DNA from: Plectosphaerella cucumerina
Taxonomy: Eukaryota; Ascomycota; Sordariomycetes; Glomerellales; Plectosphaerellaceae
DNA: 64,000 bases
Direction: 5' to 3'
Assembly (NCBI GenBank): GCA_020746995.1
Contig: JAGPXD010000004.1
Location: 1,984,001-2,048,000 of the forward strand
This document shows, piece after piece, positions 32,279 to 44,586 of the stretch. The notes beneath the pieces are model-generated. The model did no database searches, was not told where the DNA came from, and saw only the letters and a list, made by a program, of their open reading frames with translations. How positions within the stretch are numbered: position 1 is the first letter of the stretch; every line of letters starts with the position of its first letter. The position numbers and the translations under genes are program-made.

Positions 32279-34318
32279 GATGTCGACCAAGGCATTGCGA
32301 AGGGGACCAGGGATTCAGGTAGTTGAGGGCGTCCAAAGTATAGGTAGGTAAGAGTAGCAAGGCGAGCAAGGCTGGAGAGTTGGTGCGGTGTGAAAGAAAA
32401 GTCGAAGAATGAGGCACAAGCAAGGGGGAAACGGCAAGGCGTTGGCGGCGTTGGGATGTGGGACAGACAATCCAACCCGGGCCCGGCAGGGGAGAGGACA
32501 GGGCGAGTGAGAAAGGCTGACGACTGGACGGGCGCAGCTTATCGGCGCAGCGGCGTCGACGAGGCTCGGCCGGGCCTGGCCGACGTGGAGACGGCAATTG
32601 AAGGGGAAAAGGATGCCAAATTCCGCGGAGTGAATGAGAGGGTGGGTGGGTAGGTGGGAGGAGGGGCAACACGTGGAGTTGTGGTGAGGGTATCACCAGA
32701 CCCAGGCACACCTCGCAAACAGGGGTTGGGAAGCAGACGTGGCTTTGGTCTGGGGCAACAGCGCAAGATGCGTGCGACGAGGGAATTGAGTAGAGAAGGG
32801 GGGATGATCACACGATCGAGGCTGTGGGCGAGGGAGGAGCGAGAGACAAAAGCGAGCCTGAGTAGAAAAAAGGCTGGCTTGGTTGAGAAGCAGAAGTAAC
32901 TCACTGAGAGAGGTCATGGCTCTAGAGTCGCAGGCGGCATGACGGGAGGAGACAAGGAATGCTGGCTGGCCAGGTAATCAAAGACCGGTGCGTTCAACCG
33001 TCGTCGAGGCGCCACAGATGGCCAACGACTGGACGGAACTTGAACGGCGAAACGAGACAAGACAGGGAGGTCGAGCTGTCTGTCGCCTGTCGCCTGTCAG
33101 AGGCAGGTACCTCGCTGGTCCGGGGCCACGATGCGGCGGCGGGGACTTCTGGATGTTTTCGCAGGGATCCTTTATCTCGCAAATGCAATGCGACCGGGAT
33201 GGTACCGACGAGTACAGTACGACAGTTCCTGGGGAGCCGGGGAAGAAGGCCAAAGTGTGTGTGGTGCGCCAGCTGTCGGAGGTGCGTCAAGACGGAGGAA
33301 AGTCAGTCAGTCAGCACCAGGGTCGCATCTGCCCGCCTGCATTCAGTTGGCACTGTCGTTGGTTCGGCTCGCGTAGCTGGCCGTACTGGGGTTAGGTTCG
33401 GAGGGTCGAGAGGCTGCGCGGCTATTCGGTTTGTGATGAGCGCTGGAGGTGTCTTGGATTGAGCTGGGTTGGGTTGGGTTGGACTGGACTGGACATGCCA
33501 CTATTGAAGTCACGGTGTTTTCGGAGGATTGGGGGATCGTCCTCGACTGCCACGAGGCTGGGCCGTTTGGGGACGGACCCGAACGGACCCAACGGTGGCG
33601 GGTGCGCTTGCTGGCTGTGGCACGTTTTGCCTCGAGCTGACCCTGTGGCCTGTGTTCAGGGACCTGGAGGCCAAGGCGTGGGAAGGCGGGCGACCGACCC
33701 GACGCAATACTGCGTCACACTGGGGAAAGACGGGACGTCACAGTCTCGGTCTCTCCTGCCTTGCTTCACAGCAACCCAGCATCTGGGGGAAGGAGCAATC
33801 CTCGGCGACCCACCGAACAGGCTTGTTCTGAAGTCAGCCATCCTCAGTACCATCTTGGCCTTCTCCGAGTCTCCGCGTACAAACACAAAGTCCTCCCATC
33901 TTGCCAAGACCTGACCTCCGAGTTGGGTGAAGTGCATCTGCTGGTGGTCCGAGCTATCCGGTCCCTGCCCAGCGTCTGATGCACATCGCGCGCGGTGAAG
34001 AACACCAGGTCGCGAAACCGAGCGAAACCGAGCGACACCCACCTCAAGCTCGACGCTGGATCTGCATCTCCATACCCAAGCCTCAATCACAGCCTAACTC
34101 CCCGTTGATGACCGCAATGAACGCGCAAGTCTCGTATCTGATCGCTGACAGGCCTGGGACACCGACGTACCCAGGTACCACAGGTGCCCCTCCATCCTGT
34201 GCCGGGTCCAGTGGCTGATAAGATAAAGCTGCTAAGTAAATTTCACACCTCCATCGTCACCTGTGACAAACAGCCATCGACCACGAACACCCGCCGCCGC
34301 CTCGCTGGCCCAACAATC
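32279..34318. other. Intergenic between divergent NT-C2 and POP1 genes
   Basis: About 2 kb with only chance frames. A short tandem stretch of GGGTT and GGACT units lies at about 33465-33493. Promoters of both flanking genes must lie here. No RNA gene was recognised. Confidence 0.5.
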
Positions 34319-37108
34319 ATGCCGCCCAAAACGTCCGAATCAAGACCGCCCGCGTCCTCCAAGCGCAAGGACCCAGGCGGAAGCGGCAATGCCTCGAACA
34401 ACGAGCCCAGGAAGCGCTTGAAGCCATGGCAACACCGCGAGATCGCCTCCCAGCACCCCGACCTGGCCCTGAAAGATGGCGAGCTCAACCTGCAGGCCTT
34501 CCTGAAGTCGCAGGAGTTTGCCATCAAGGCCTTCGAGGAGAGTATGCGCCACACAAAAGGCGAGACCACCACACGAGCCTTCCAGCAGGTGCCTCGGGGC
34601 ATGAGGAGACGAACCGCCAGCCACAACGTCAAGCGCGTACCCAAGAAGCTGCGATGGAAGGCCATCAAGGAGATGAAGGACGACAACACAGCCGCCGTCG
34701 ATAGGCGGAGACGGAAGCCCACGACAACACGCGCCCGCATCCGGGCAGAGACGGCCAAGAAGCTCGGCATCCTTGCAGAGAAGAAGCGCAAGCGAAAACT
34801 CGCAAAGGCCCGCGCCAGCAACACCACCGGCGATACCAGCGCAGATGCTGCGCCAAGCACCACCGCCGCCGCAGCGACAGCAAAGGCAAAGCCGACAACC
34901 ATCACCACACGACCCGCCCGACCCAAGATACGGCGCAACAAACTCAACGAACCCCCGCGGCCCAAAGCCAAGTTCCGAAAGCGCCAAATCAACAAGACCT
35001 GGCTCCCTACACATCTCTGGCACGCAAAGAGGGCAAGGATGACACCACCCCAACAACCTCTCTGGAGGTTCGCCATACCTCTCACGCCGAACGAGAAGAT
35101 CTACAGGGCGACGCACCGTGCGCAGGGTGAGAAGGGCACAATGGTGTGGGACATGAGCTACATGAGCACAATTGGCCTCTACGGCAACCAAAAAGGCATC
35201 GAGCAGGTCCTGCGTAAGTTGGGCGTGTCGGACGAGGTTTGCTGGACCGCGAGAGGCCGCCGCTGGCGGGAGGGCACACGCCACTGGTCCGGCTTCTTGA
35301 GCAAGGACACTAAGGCTGGCCGCCGAGGTATCTGCCCGGTTACCATCATCTGGAACCCTCAGTCGGCAACCCGAGAGGACGGTACCAGCAACGAAGGCCA
35401 GCCCCCGATCAAGACCACGAGACAGCTGTTCCTGAGGGTACACCCATCGGCCTTCCACGAGCTGTTCAACGAGCTACTGCGCCTTGTCAAGATGCAAAAC
35501 CCGCAGCTTTACATCGAAGACCTGCGGTTCGAAATCGGAAGCATCGAGCTTACAGGCCCAGCCTCAACCGAGGCCCTCCTGTCCATTCTCCAACCTCATC
35601 AAATGTCAGGTGCTGCCAGCGAGCCGCATGCCGGCATGTTCACACGCCTCACCAGCAACGTCCCCCCTGCTTCTCTCCCGCCCAACTCGCTTCTTGCTTT
35701 CTCAGTCTTGGATCCGCGCCTTCGATACCCCCCTCGTAAAGTGACTCCGCCGGATACGAATAACGAAATTGCCCAGTCTGAGCTGTTGAACATGCTGTCC
35801 GCATGGCCCGCATCAGACGATCTCACCCCATTCACCCTATTTGAGAGGAATGCGAGGTTCAAGGCGGCCGCCCTGCCTCCTGAAAAGGCGATCAACCGTC
35901 GAAAGGGTGCCAGGGCTCCAGGGACGGACCTTGACCCCTCAGAGGCTGACCCCCCGATCCCGATTATCTTGCTCTCCTCGCGGCCCGCGCAGGGAACACA
36001 AGCGCAGGGAACATGGACGTTGCTTGCGCCGTTCAAGTGCATTCTGCCGCTGTGGAAAAGCCTGGTTCACGTGCCTCTCTTTTCCGGTGGGAACCCGCGC
36101 TTCGGCGGCCTTGAGGAGTCGAGGCAAGTACCCTTTGAGCGCGGTCTCCCCTGCTTCCCCTATGACTTTATCGGTACCGATGCCGGTGCTGAGTGGGAGT
36201 CTGAACAGCGGGCGAAGCGGAAGCGAGACTGGGAGAAGCGGCCAAAGAGCAAGAGAGTTGCATGGGAATCTCTGGACCTTGGTGCTGGACGTAAGGGCGA
36301 GATTGGCAATGGCTGGGCTTGCGATTTCGAGCATATCTTTGGGCTGAAGAGGCCCGACTCCAAGGCTGTGAAAGAGCCAGAGCCACCAGCAGACGTCATG
36401 GACGTCGATAGTGGCGCGGTGAACGGCGCAACGGAGAAATCTGAAGCGCCAGCCGCGAAGAGCAAGGACACACCCGCGGAGGAAACTCTCAAGCTGGTCC
36501 ACCAACTGCCACGAACATCCTTCCAGGCCCTCATCAGCCAGAAAGCGCCTACCGAGACCACAGCACTCCCAGCCAACGCCGTCATCGCCGTCAGCCTCAG
36601 CCTGATCGGCCGCGGCGTCGCCCTCCCATGCGCCCGCATCTATCGCCTCCCGGCACGACCTTCAACCTCAACACCACCCACCCAACCTTCCACTCCCATC
36701 GATCTCCGCGACCAATGGCTCGCCCAACAACCTCGCCAGGCCGCGGCCTCCAAAACATCCGCGTCACAGTCCAAGGGCGTCATCCGCGTCCCTGGCGACA
36801 GCGACGAGCGCGCCCGCATGCGTCTGCTCGCCCAAACCCTCGCCGAGGCGCCTAGATTGTGGCCGCCGACGAAGCCTAACCAGGATGACATGAATGGTCA
36901 TCCCCTGGTACCAGGCGAGGAAGATCTCGTCGGCTTCGTCACGACAGGCGCGTACTCCCTCAGCGAGGGGCGCGGGACAGCCGTTGGGTGCCTTGCTGTC
37001 GAGAAGGTGCTCGACGGCGTCAGGGAGGCCCGTAGTGAAGGGCAGCTCTGCGTCGTGAGGAACGCAGGGGAGAGCGTCGGCTGGCTCGCAAGGTGGGATG
37101 CTGTTTGA
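34319..37108 (+). CDS. POP1: RNase P / RNase MRP subunit Pop1
   Basis: Single exon of 929 residues. The frame is open upstream to 34184, but the ATG at 34319 (MPPKTSESRPPASSKRKD) gives the expected basic start. Pop1 is the largest protein of RNase P and RNase MRP, binding the RNA for tRNA 5' maturation and pre-rRNA processing. Visible family features are the Arg/Lys-rich N-terminal domain (PRGMRRRTASHNVKRVPKKLR), the invariant THLWHAKRARM block near residue 230, the POPLD domain (LPLWKSLVHVPLFSGGNPRFGGLEE, about 575-600, shortened here) and a C-terminal FVTTGAYSLSEGRG segment. Low-complexity Ala/Thr sequence lies at about 165-195. It is convergent with EAF. Confidence 0.94.
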   Translation: MPPKTSESRPPASSKRKDPGGSGNASNNEPRKRLKPWQHREIASQHPDLALKDGELNLQAFLKSQEFAIKAFEESMRHTKGETTTRAFQQVPRGMRRRTASHNVKRVPKKLRWKAIKEMKDDNTAAVDRRRRKPTTTRARIRAETAKKLGILAEKKRKRKLAKARASNTTGDTSADAAPSTTAAAATAKAKPTTITTRPARPKIRRNKLNEPPRPKAKFRKRQINKTWLPTHLWHAKRARMTPPQQPLWRFAIPLTPNEKIYRATHRAQGEKGTMVWDMSYMSTIGLYGNQKGIEQVLRKLGVSDEVCWTARGRRWREGTRHWSGFLSKDTKAGRRGICPVTIIWNPQSATREDGTSNEGQPPIKTTRQLFLRVHPSAFHELFNELLRLVKMQNPQLYIEDLRFEIGSIELTGPASTEALLSILQPHQMSGAASEPHAGMFTRLTSNVPPASLPPNSLLAFSVLDPRLRYPPRKVTPPDTNNEIAQSELLNMLSAWPASDDLTPFTLFERNARFKAAALPPEKAINRRKGARAPGTDLDPSEADPPIPIILLSSRPAQGTQAQGTWTLLAPFKCILPLWKSLVHVPLFSGGNPRFGGLEESRQVPFERGLPCFPYDFIGTDAGAEWESEQRAKRKRDWEKRPKSKRVAWESLDLGAGRKGEIGNGWACDFEHIFGLKRPDSKAVKEPEPPADVMDVDSGAVNGATEKSEAPAAKSKDTPAEETLKLVHQLPRTSFQALISQKAPTETTALPANAVIAVSLSLIGRGVALPCARIYRLPARPSTSTPPTQPSTPIDLRDQWLAQQPRQAAASKTSASQSKGVIRVPGDSDERARMRLLAQTLAEAPRLWPPTKPNQDDMNGHPLVPGEEDLVGFVTTGAYSLSEGRGTAVGCLAVEKVLDGVREARSEGQLCVVRNAGESVGWLARWDAV

Positions 37109-37384
37109 GCATGTTCTGAGCATTGGGTAGTCACAGCGGGGCCAGATGAACATGGAAATATTCAACGCTGTATTTCATAACGATCCATTCATGTGCGCCC
37201 CTAGTACGCTATGCGTACGGCGCAAGTTTTCTACAAAAATCAGACATGCGCCTTGTGGCCAAAGTTCCCAAAACGCCCAAGTCCGTTGTAGTTCGTGAAC
37301 AATCATCATCGGGGCCCGGGGTCTGGCGTCCCGTTGTCCCCTTTACCTGTAGAGGAAAACATAATAATCCTTTCAACCACACGA

Positions 37385-38815
37385 TCAGTCCTCCTCGCTG
37401 ACCTCGCTCTCCTCGCCGGCATCGCCACTGTTAGCTGCCTCCAGCGCCGCCTCGAGATCAGCCTCAAGATCCATTTCGTCCTGGTCCGCATCCGCGTCTT
37501 CAGGCGAATCGACATCCATCCTGTCATGCTGCGCGGCACCAGCATCGCGATAGAGCTGCTCGTCCTCTTCCTCTTCATCGTGGCCGCCATATTGCGGCTG
37601 GCCGTTGACAGGGCTGGGCAGCTTGAAGGCACCACTGCCGCCGTCGTCCTCCTCAGGGTCCGACTCGCCGTCAGCATCGTCGGCCTCGGAATCGCGCAGG
37701 AACTCGGAGAAGCGGCGCATGGTGATCTTCTTGGCGGGGAAAGCGGGGGAGAAGTCGCCGCCGGCGCCGCCGCCCGAGCGGGCGTTGCTGCTGGGGTCGT
37801 CGGGGTATTCAATCGTGAGGCCAAAATCGTCGTCCTCTTCCTCCTCTTCATCGTCGTCGTCGGCCGCGCGCTTGGGGGCCGGCGCGGGCGCGGCGCGGGG
37901 TTTGTCTTTCTTCTGGGACGTGGGGAGTTTCGGCGGTGGTGCCGGGTTGCTCCCTGGCAGGGCGAGTTCAAAGGGCTTCTTTCTCTCGAGGGGCTTCTTC
38001 TTTGTGCTGGCGGCCTTGCCGATGCTCTGGTGGGTGGCCTTCGTCGACGCTGGCTTGGAGGCTGCCTTTGCGGCTGGCTTGCTTGTCGCAGGCTTGGTTG
38101 ATGTTGGCTTCTCCTCTCGCATGGGGGATGTCGCCTTGGGGGTGGGCGCGGCGTTTTGCAGGATGGAGGGGTCGATATGGGGGAATTGGTCGCGCAGGCT
38201 GCTTGGGTCGGTGTTGTCGGGAGTGCGGGTGAGGTTCATGTTGAAGGTCGAGTCGACCTTGTCCAGAATGAATGCTTTCCTTTCGGGGTCGAAGTAGAGG
38301 ACATATTGGCCTGATTCTGTCGACCTGGAGCCGGCGTAGCCGTATGTCGCGCCATCGTCCTGGTAGGAGAGTTCAAAGTCGTTCTTGTCGCCAGGGGTGC
38401 TGGGCTTGAGTCTCGTGAGAGAAGGGTCGGAAGACAGCGGCGGCTTGTGGTTATCTGTTTATCACCACGGTCAGCTCATTTGCCTTCTTTCGTGGGTATT
38501 TCGGGGGGGAAACGTACATCTCACGCCGGTGAAGACGTCCTTCTGAGTGCGGCCCAGGAGTGTGTCACTGAGCAGGACAGGGTACTTGCCGGTCCTGGTG
38601 GGATCGACGAGGCCGTTGAGTATGGCGTTGGGGACGGCACCGTTCTTCGACACGGCCTTTTCCCGCTGATTCGGTCGGAGGGCCGACATGTCTGGCTGTG
38701 AGGGGCTCGACGAGAAGCCTCCAGACGCTGATGAGGAAGATTGCCGGGGCTGAGGCTTGGGTATCGGTCGACGAGGGCGGTTAAACGGACGGAACAAAGG
38801 ATGGGACTTGGCCAT
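37385..38815 (-). CDS. RNA polymerase II elongation factor EAF (ELL-associated) family
   Basis: Two exons (38815-38518 and 38454-37385) encode 455 residues; the intron 38455-38517 is GTACGT...AACAG. The EAF N-terminal domain is visible: DPTRTGKYPVLLSDTLLG...DVFTGVR joined to YNHKPP, then LSYQDDGATYGYAGS, GQYVLYFDPERKAFIL and DKVDSTFNMNLTRTP. EAF proteins partner ELL to stimulate transcription elongation. The C-terminal half is Lys/Ala/Pro-rich, then acidic (long Asp/Glu runs), typical of an activation region. The start could also be an upstream Met in the same frame (to 38998) or Met44 (MSALRPNQREK). Met at 38815 is a compromise. Confidence 0.85.
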
Positions 38816-40348
38816 GGTGACAGCGAAGACAGCTGGGAGCCAGCTGCGACGGTCTGTCAAGCGGGAGGCGGGGGGAGCGGGAGCGGGCGGGCTGTGTGTC
38901 AGCTCGGGTCGGGCAGATTCCAGACCGGTGCGACGCTTCCAGGTTCGGCGAGGCCTGCCAGTGAGAGGGCAGAGCGGCAGGGAAGAGGGTCGTGCCAAGC
39001 TTGTTTCTGAATGGAGGGTGGGCCAGCAGATGATCTACAGCAAGGCGAGCTGATGCTGCTTCTGAGGATGTGATTCAGTTGGTGGACGTGATGCAGATGC
39101 CAGTCGGAGTGATACTGGCTGGATACTGCTGGGGGTCGTATTTTGAAGTAACAAGAGGGTTATTTTCAAGATACAGACCCGGATGGTTGGGTGAAATAAG
39201 GTAGAGCGACCTGAAGTTCTGTGGTTGAGTTGGAAGTTTGTCCAAGAGCAGAGTGGAAGAAGACGGGGATTGTAATCAGCAGACAGAGAGTTGCCGCTTG
39301 TCACTTGGACGTCAACAATAAGCCTTGTTCGAACAATAGAGTGGCGGGGCTCATTGTTTTTTTGCAAACACTTTGCGTCCCGTGCAAGAGCCTGATGTCG
39401 ACGCCAACTGTGTGCGTGGCTTGAGGCATGGCCAGCGCCATGGAGAACCACCTCAGCCTCGCGCGTCAGATGCAGCACGTGAGGTAGCTCGAGCCAAATC
39501 AAAAGAGCCTCGTAAAATTTCTGAAACCTCCATTCCCACACTCCCTACCCGAGGCTCTTCGCCCGTGAGGCTCGGTCGGAGGGGTGGCTTGCTGTCCATC
39601 TCGCGATGCTGGGCGTTTTCCAGAGGACTTGACAGTGTCAATGCTGCACCGGGCTCGGAGGTGCGACTTGCTCGGAAATAAGGTGGGCCTCACAGCGATA
39701 AGATAACGACCTCCTCACCCCCGACCGCTCCCACAAGCCATTGCCCGTGGGCAGGCAGGAATGTACCGCGGGTACCCGCGGAGAGAAGGAGCTCTCCAGC
39801 ACCCCACATGCCCTCTCTGGTGCCCTTCGACCCTGGCCTTCCCCTCACCTTGCCCGGCCTCAACCTCGGATCAGAGTGGCTCCCACCAAATCAGGAGCTC
39901 GGCAGCCCGCGGTAGAGCCTCTGGCCCTGGCTCCCCTGCGATGCCCCAGGAACCTTGCGAGTCGGCCGCTGGGGGAGAAGACGGGGGAGGCGGCCGAGAG
40001 GGGGAACCCCAGCCCGCCCTGGCCTTGAATTCAGTGTAGCAGTTGTGAACGAAGACGGTGGACGGCCGGGCCCCCTGCGATCGACCCGTAGCGTGCCAGC
40101 TTGAGCCGAGAAGGCCTTCAGAGCCATTGGCGAATATAATCCATTCCTGTCCCTCCCCCTCGGCTTTCCACCCTCTTGAAACCCTCCTCCTGCTCCTCTC
40201 CAGTCCAATTCCTCCCCCTCCCTTCCTCACGTACACGCACTCTCCGCCCTCGCCCGCCAGGCCATTGAGACTCGGGAGAAAAGACCACAAGAGAAAAAAA
40301 AGACAGAGAGCCGGATCGACAGTGGCCTGCCCGTCGTCGTCGAAGAAC
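38816..40348. other. Intergenic, 1.5 kb
   Basis: Divergent promoter region of the EAF gene and the methylcitrate dehydratase gene. The right 250 bases are pyrimidine-rich (probable leader of the gene at 40349). No coding or RNA gene was recognised. Confidence 0.5.
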
Positions 40349-42322
40349 ATGTCCGCCGTCAACCGAAGCATCAGGTCCGCCTCCAGAACACTGCGTCTGC
40401 AGCCGCGAACCCTCCGCCTTGCCGCTCCCCTCAGCTCCGTCGCCTCCACCAGCTTTTCCGCTTCTGCCGCCTCCGCGCGCATCCCCTCTTCCTCCTACAA
40501 CTTCTCTACCACTTCTGCCAGGACAAGCGGCGCGCCCACCATGTCTGCCGAGGCCAGAGAATACGATCCCGAGATCAACGACATTGCCAGCTATGTCAAC
40601 AACTACAAGGTCGACTCGGACCTAGCCGTGAGTTACACCGCCTGTGCCCCTCCTCCTCCTTTGCTGCTCCTTGTGCACCCTCCCATCTCTCTCCAGCCAA
40701 TCTGCCCCTCGATGCATCGTCTACCCTCGTGCACCTCCCGCCTCGCACGTTGTCTCGTTGCACTGGCAGATTCGTACCAGCTGAGATTTTTTCCCCCTCT
40801 GCGTGGTGGTGGTGCCCGCCTGAGCTGGTCGATCCGATCTGTGCCCCGCGCCCCTCCACCCCCAACACTCACCCAAACCACCACACCCCAAAAAAACTCC
40901 CGAGGCTAACCGCCCTACCCAAAACCACAGTTTGACACGGCACGATGGGTCTTCCTTGACACCCTCGGCTGCGGCCTCGAGGGCCTGCGCTTCAAGGAGT
41001 GCACCAAGCTGCTGGGCCCCATCGTCCCCGGCACCGTCGTGCCCAACGGCCCCAAGGTGCCCGGCACCGACTTCCAGCTGGACCCCGTCAACGCCGCCTT
41101 CAACATCGGCGCCATGATCCGCTGGCTCGACTACAACGACTGCTGGCTGGCCGCTGAGTGGGGACACCCCTCGGACAACCTGGGCGCCATCCTGGCCGTC
41201 GCCGACTGGGTCACCCGTACCAACAAGGCCGGCGGTAACATCGCCGGCGGCAAGCAGTTCACCATCCGCGATGTGCTCGAGGCCATGATCAAGGCCCACG
41301 AGATCCAGGGCTGCCTGGCCCTCCTCAACTCGTACAACCGCGTCGGCCTCGACCACGTCGTCCTCGTCAAGGTCGCCTCCACCGCCGTCGTCTCCAAGAT
41401 GCTCGGCCTCAACGAGAAGCAGATCGCCGATGCCGTCACCCAGGCCTGGGTCGATGGCCAGTCTCTTCGCACCTACCGCCACACCCCCAACACCATGTCC
41501 CGCAAGTCGTGGGCCGCCGGTGATGCCTGCCAGCGCGCCGTCAACCTGGCCCTCAAGGTCCTCAAGGGCGAGCAGGGCGTGCCCACCGTCCTCTCCGCCC
41601 CCGTCTGGGGCTTCTACGATGTCCTCTTCAAGGGCAAGAAGTTTGAGTTCCAGCGCCCCTACGGCTCCTACGTCATGGAGAACGTCCTCTTCAAGGTCTC
41701 GTACCCCGCCGAGTTCCACTCCCAGACCGCCGTCGAGGCCTCGGAGAAGATCCACGCCCAGCTCAAGGCCGCCGGCAAGTCTGCCGCCGACATCAAGGAG
41801 GTCACCATCCGCACCCACGAGGCCTGCGTCCGCATCATCGACAAGCAGTTCAAGCCCATGGACAACTTTGCCGACCGCGACCACTGCATCCAGTACATGT
41901 GCTCCGTCATGCTCGTCTTCGGCCGGCTCCAGGCCACCGACTACACCGACGGCGGCGAGGCCGCCACCTCGGAGCTCGTCGAGTCCCTGCGCAAGCGCAT
42001 CCGCTGCGTCGAGGACCCCAAGTTCACCGCCGACTACCACGACCCCGCCCAGCGCACCATCTCCAACGCCCTCACCGTCGAGCTCAACGACGGCACCGTC
42101 CTCGACGAGGTCGTCGTCGAGGCGCCCCTCGGCCACCGCCTGAGGAGGGAGGAGGCCAAGCCCGAGATCCTCAAGAAGTACCAGAGGCACCTCGGCCCCC
42201 ACTTCTCCGAGGACCGCGTCAAGCACCTCGTCGAGCTCGGCCAGGACCAGAAGAAGCTCGAGGCCACCCCCGTAGACGAGTACGTCGACCTGTACGTCAG
42301 CAAGGACAGCAAGTTCATCTAG
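40349..42322 (+). CDS. 2-methylcitrate dehydratase, mitochondrial (PrpD family)
   Basis: Two exons (40349-40627 and 40931-42322) encode 556 residues; the 303-bp intron is unusually long for this window. An Arg/Ser/Ala-rich presequence of about 60 residues (ending near FSTTSARTSG) predicts mitochondrial import. The PrpD body has the family block WLDYNDCWLAAEWGHPSDN and continues through HEIQGCLAL, YRHTPNTMSRKSWAAGDA and EFHSQTAVEAS. The reaction converts 2-methylcitrate to 2-methyl-cis-aconitate in the methylcitrate cycle, which detoxifies propionyl-CoA. Codon use is strongly C-ending, consistent with high expression. Confidence 0.94.
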
Positions 42323-42538
42323 GCGACGAGCTGCATCTTTGTTGGGATACGGGTATGCGGTTGGGGTCTGGTGTCTAGAGTAGATTCCGTAACAATGTCT
42401 AGATTGAAAGATACAAGTTGCGTACACCAGATAGTGTCACCATGCTATGTATGAACACACAGAAGCAGGAAGTGTCAAGAGTCCAGAACTTTGATTGTCC
42501 AAAAAGTCAACGCCGAGGAAATGGCAAAATGTAAGCCT

Positions 42539-42612
42539 TGGTCAGTATGAGGGTCGAACTCATGGCCTTCGCATTATTAGTACGACGCTCTAACCAACTG
42601 AGCTAACCGACC
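42539..42612 (-). tRNA. tRNA-Ile (anticodon AAT), second copy
   Basis: Identical over 74 nt to the tRNA-Ile at 15622-15695, on the opposite strand. The same acceptor, D, anticodon (CTAATAA loop) and T arms are present. A short T4 run lies downstream on the minus strand. Flanking sequence is not shared with the first copy. Confidence 0.96.
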
Positions 42613-43533
42613 AATTAGAAGGACGCATTCTGGGTGGCACTATGGCCTCCCTGTCCTGCGATGTCGATGCCGACCCTGAGCGGATCGAGCCTCACTGCAG
42701 TGTTCTGCCCCTTCGAACATTCTCAGAGTCAACTGTTGTAAATGTCAAATTGCCCATCTGCTGCTTCCATTCCAGTAGAGTGATCTGCAGCGGTGTCCCT
42801 GGACGTTGACCGGAGGCAAACCTCGGAACTCGCCCCCATCTTCAAACGGGAACGCGTCAGCACCTGTGCCATCTGGAGCCCCAAGATGTTCGTGCTTCCA
42901 CCGACCCCCGCCCGTCCAGTCGGAAGGCCTCGAACAGGCTCGTCCAACCCACCGCCCAGAGCCACGACAACGGCCGCCGCGACAGAGCATTGGCGGGTTT
43001 CAGGGCCCTGGGTCCCTTGGGACGGCAGGCCGAGACCGAGAGCCGCATGCCGCTGGGGATCTGTTTCTCCCCGTCGGGTTCCCGGGTTTCTTCTGGAGGG
43101 CGATCGGCGGACGGGGGAAGGTCTGGGTTGTTCCATCTGTATTTGAGAGACATGTATTGACTCTTTGGGTTGTCGTTTTGGGTATTGAAATAGGCAGGCT
43201 GCCTCTTCGTTGTCCCGAGTGCCACCGGTGAGACCGTGCAACTTGAACTCCTCGCCTTTTCAGCTCGTATCCAGCCCAACTCGGCAGGTCGCCGCCTTTT
43301 TTTTGTGGAGGGGACCATTGATATTGACACCCGCCGAAGCCGAGACCCCGGCGCGCCCAGCATCTATCCCGCGTGGCCCCCCTTGACGGATCCGGAGGTA
43401 CTTAGGTGAGGGGCAACTCCAGACCTCCTCCGTCGCCGACTTCCCGGAGACAACCTCGAACCACACACATCCAACAGCCACACACCTAGGAACGGCACAG
43501 AGACCCTCGTCAGGGCCTCGACCACATCGCAAC
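42613..43533. other. Intergenic, leader of SH3 gene
   Basis: About 0.9 kb with only short overlapping frames. The right half is probably promoter and leader of the gene at 43534. Nothing else recognised. Confidence 0.5.
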
Positions 43534-44586
43534 ATGGCGACCGATCGTCAGACCATCATGGAGACAAACAGGTCGCTTCGCACAATCAAGAATGTTCGTC
43601 GGCTCTCCCCCTGTGGCGCCCCGAACTCCCGCTGACACCAACACCTCCAGGAACTCGAGAACCTCCTCGAAAAGGGCGTCATCGACGACGAGACATACGA
43701 GAACATCCACAACATCCTCCCCGCCGAGGCGCCTCTCCGCGGCGGCCGCGCCCCTGCCCCAGCGACGCCCTCCAACAACGCAAACCCGACATCTCCGCCC
43801 ACCAACGCCATGTCGAACCTCAACATCGAGAGCCAGCGCAGCACCAGCTCCCCCGCCCCGCCGAGCTACCAGTCCTCCACCGGCGGTGCCGCGCCCCCTC
43901 CCGGCCCGCCGCCCGCGCCCACCAAGCCCGTCATCGCCCACGCCCGTGCCCTCTACCGCTACAACGGCAGCGACTCGCGCGACCTCTCCTTCGAGCGCGA
44001 CGACAAGGTCCAAGTTCACGAGTACATGAACGCAGACTGGTGGATGGGCCGCAACACCCGCACCGGCGCCGAGGGGATATTCCCGAAGACGTACGTGGCT
44101 GTCGAGGTTCGTCTACCTTCCGAGTTTTTTATTACCCCATTGGGCTGTGCCGGGAGTCACTCATGCTCACATACCACGTGGCATGACTCCCGTCGACTCC
44201 CGACAGCTCTCAAGACAGCTGTTGAACAAAGAAACTGACTCGAAATTTGACAGGCAACCGAGACCCAGCCCCGCGCGCAGCCCGGCTACGGCCCGCCCAC
44301 CGGCCAGCCAGGCTACGGCCAGCACGGCTACCAGCCCCAGCCCGCGGTGCAGCAGCTCTGGCCGCCCCCGGGCCAGCAGCAGCAGCAGTACCCCCCTCCT
44401 GGCCCGCCACCCCAGCAGCAGCAGGGAGACCACAACAACGAGCAGCACCAGGATGGCGAGGAGAAGAAGGTCGGCGCCGGCAAGGCCAAGGAGTATGGCG
44501 AGAAGTTTGGCAAGAAGCTCGGAAACGCGGCCATCTTCGGTGCGGGTGCGACGCTCGGTTCGAACTTGGTCAACAGCATCTTCTAA
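43534..44586 (+). CDS. SH3 protein, Lsb1/Pin3 (LAS17-binding) type
   Basis: Three exons (43534-43593, 43651-44106, 44254-44586) encode 282 residues. The N-terminal helical element (RSLRTIKNELENLLEKGVID) matches that of yeast Lsb1 and Pin3/Lsb2. The SH3 domain follows at about 115-170 (ARALYRYNGSDSRDLSFERD...DWWMG...GIFPKTYV), with the ALYxY, WW and YV ligand-pocket residues in place. The tail is Gln/Pro/Gly-rich, then Lys-rich, ending in GNAAIFGAGATLGSNLVNSIF. Yeast relatives bind the WASP homologue Las17 and tune actin patch assembly; that role is inferred. Introns start with GTTCGT rather than GTAAGT. Confidence 0.9.

Noticed and set aside
40721..42427. A 568-codon minus-strand frame opposite the methylcitrate dehydratase
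   Set aside because: Antisense shadow caused by strong C-ending codon bias; the plus strand encodes a clear PrpD protein.
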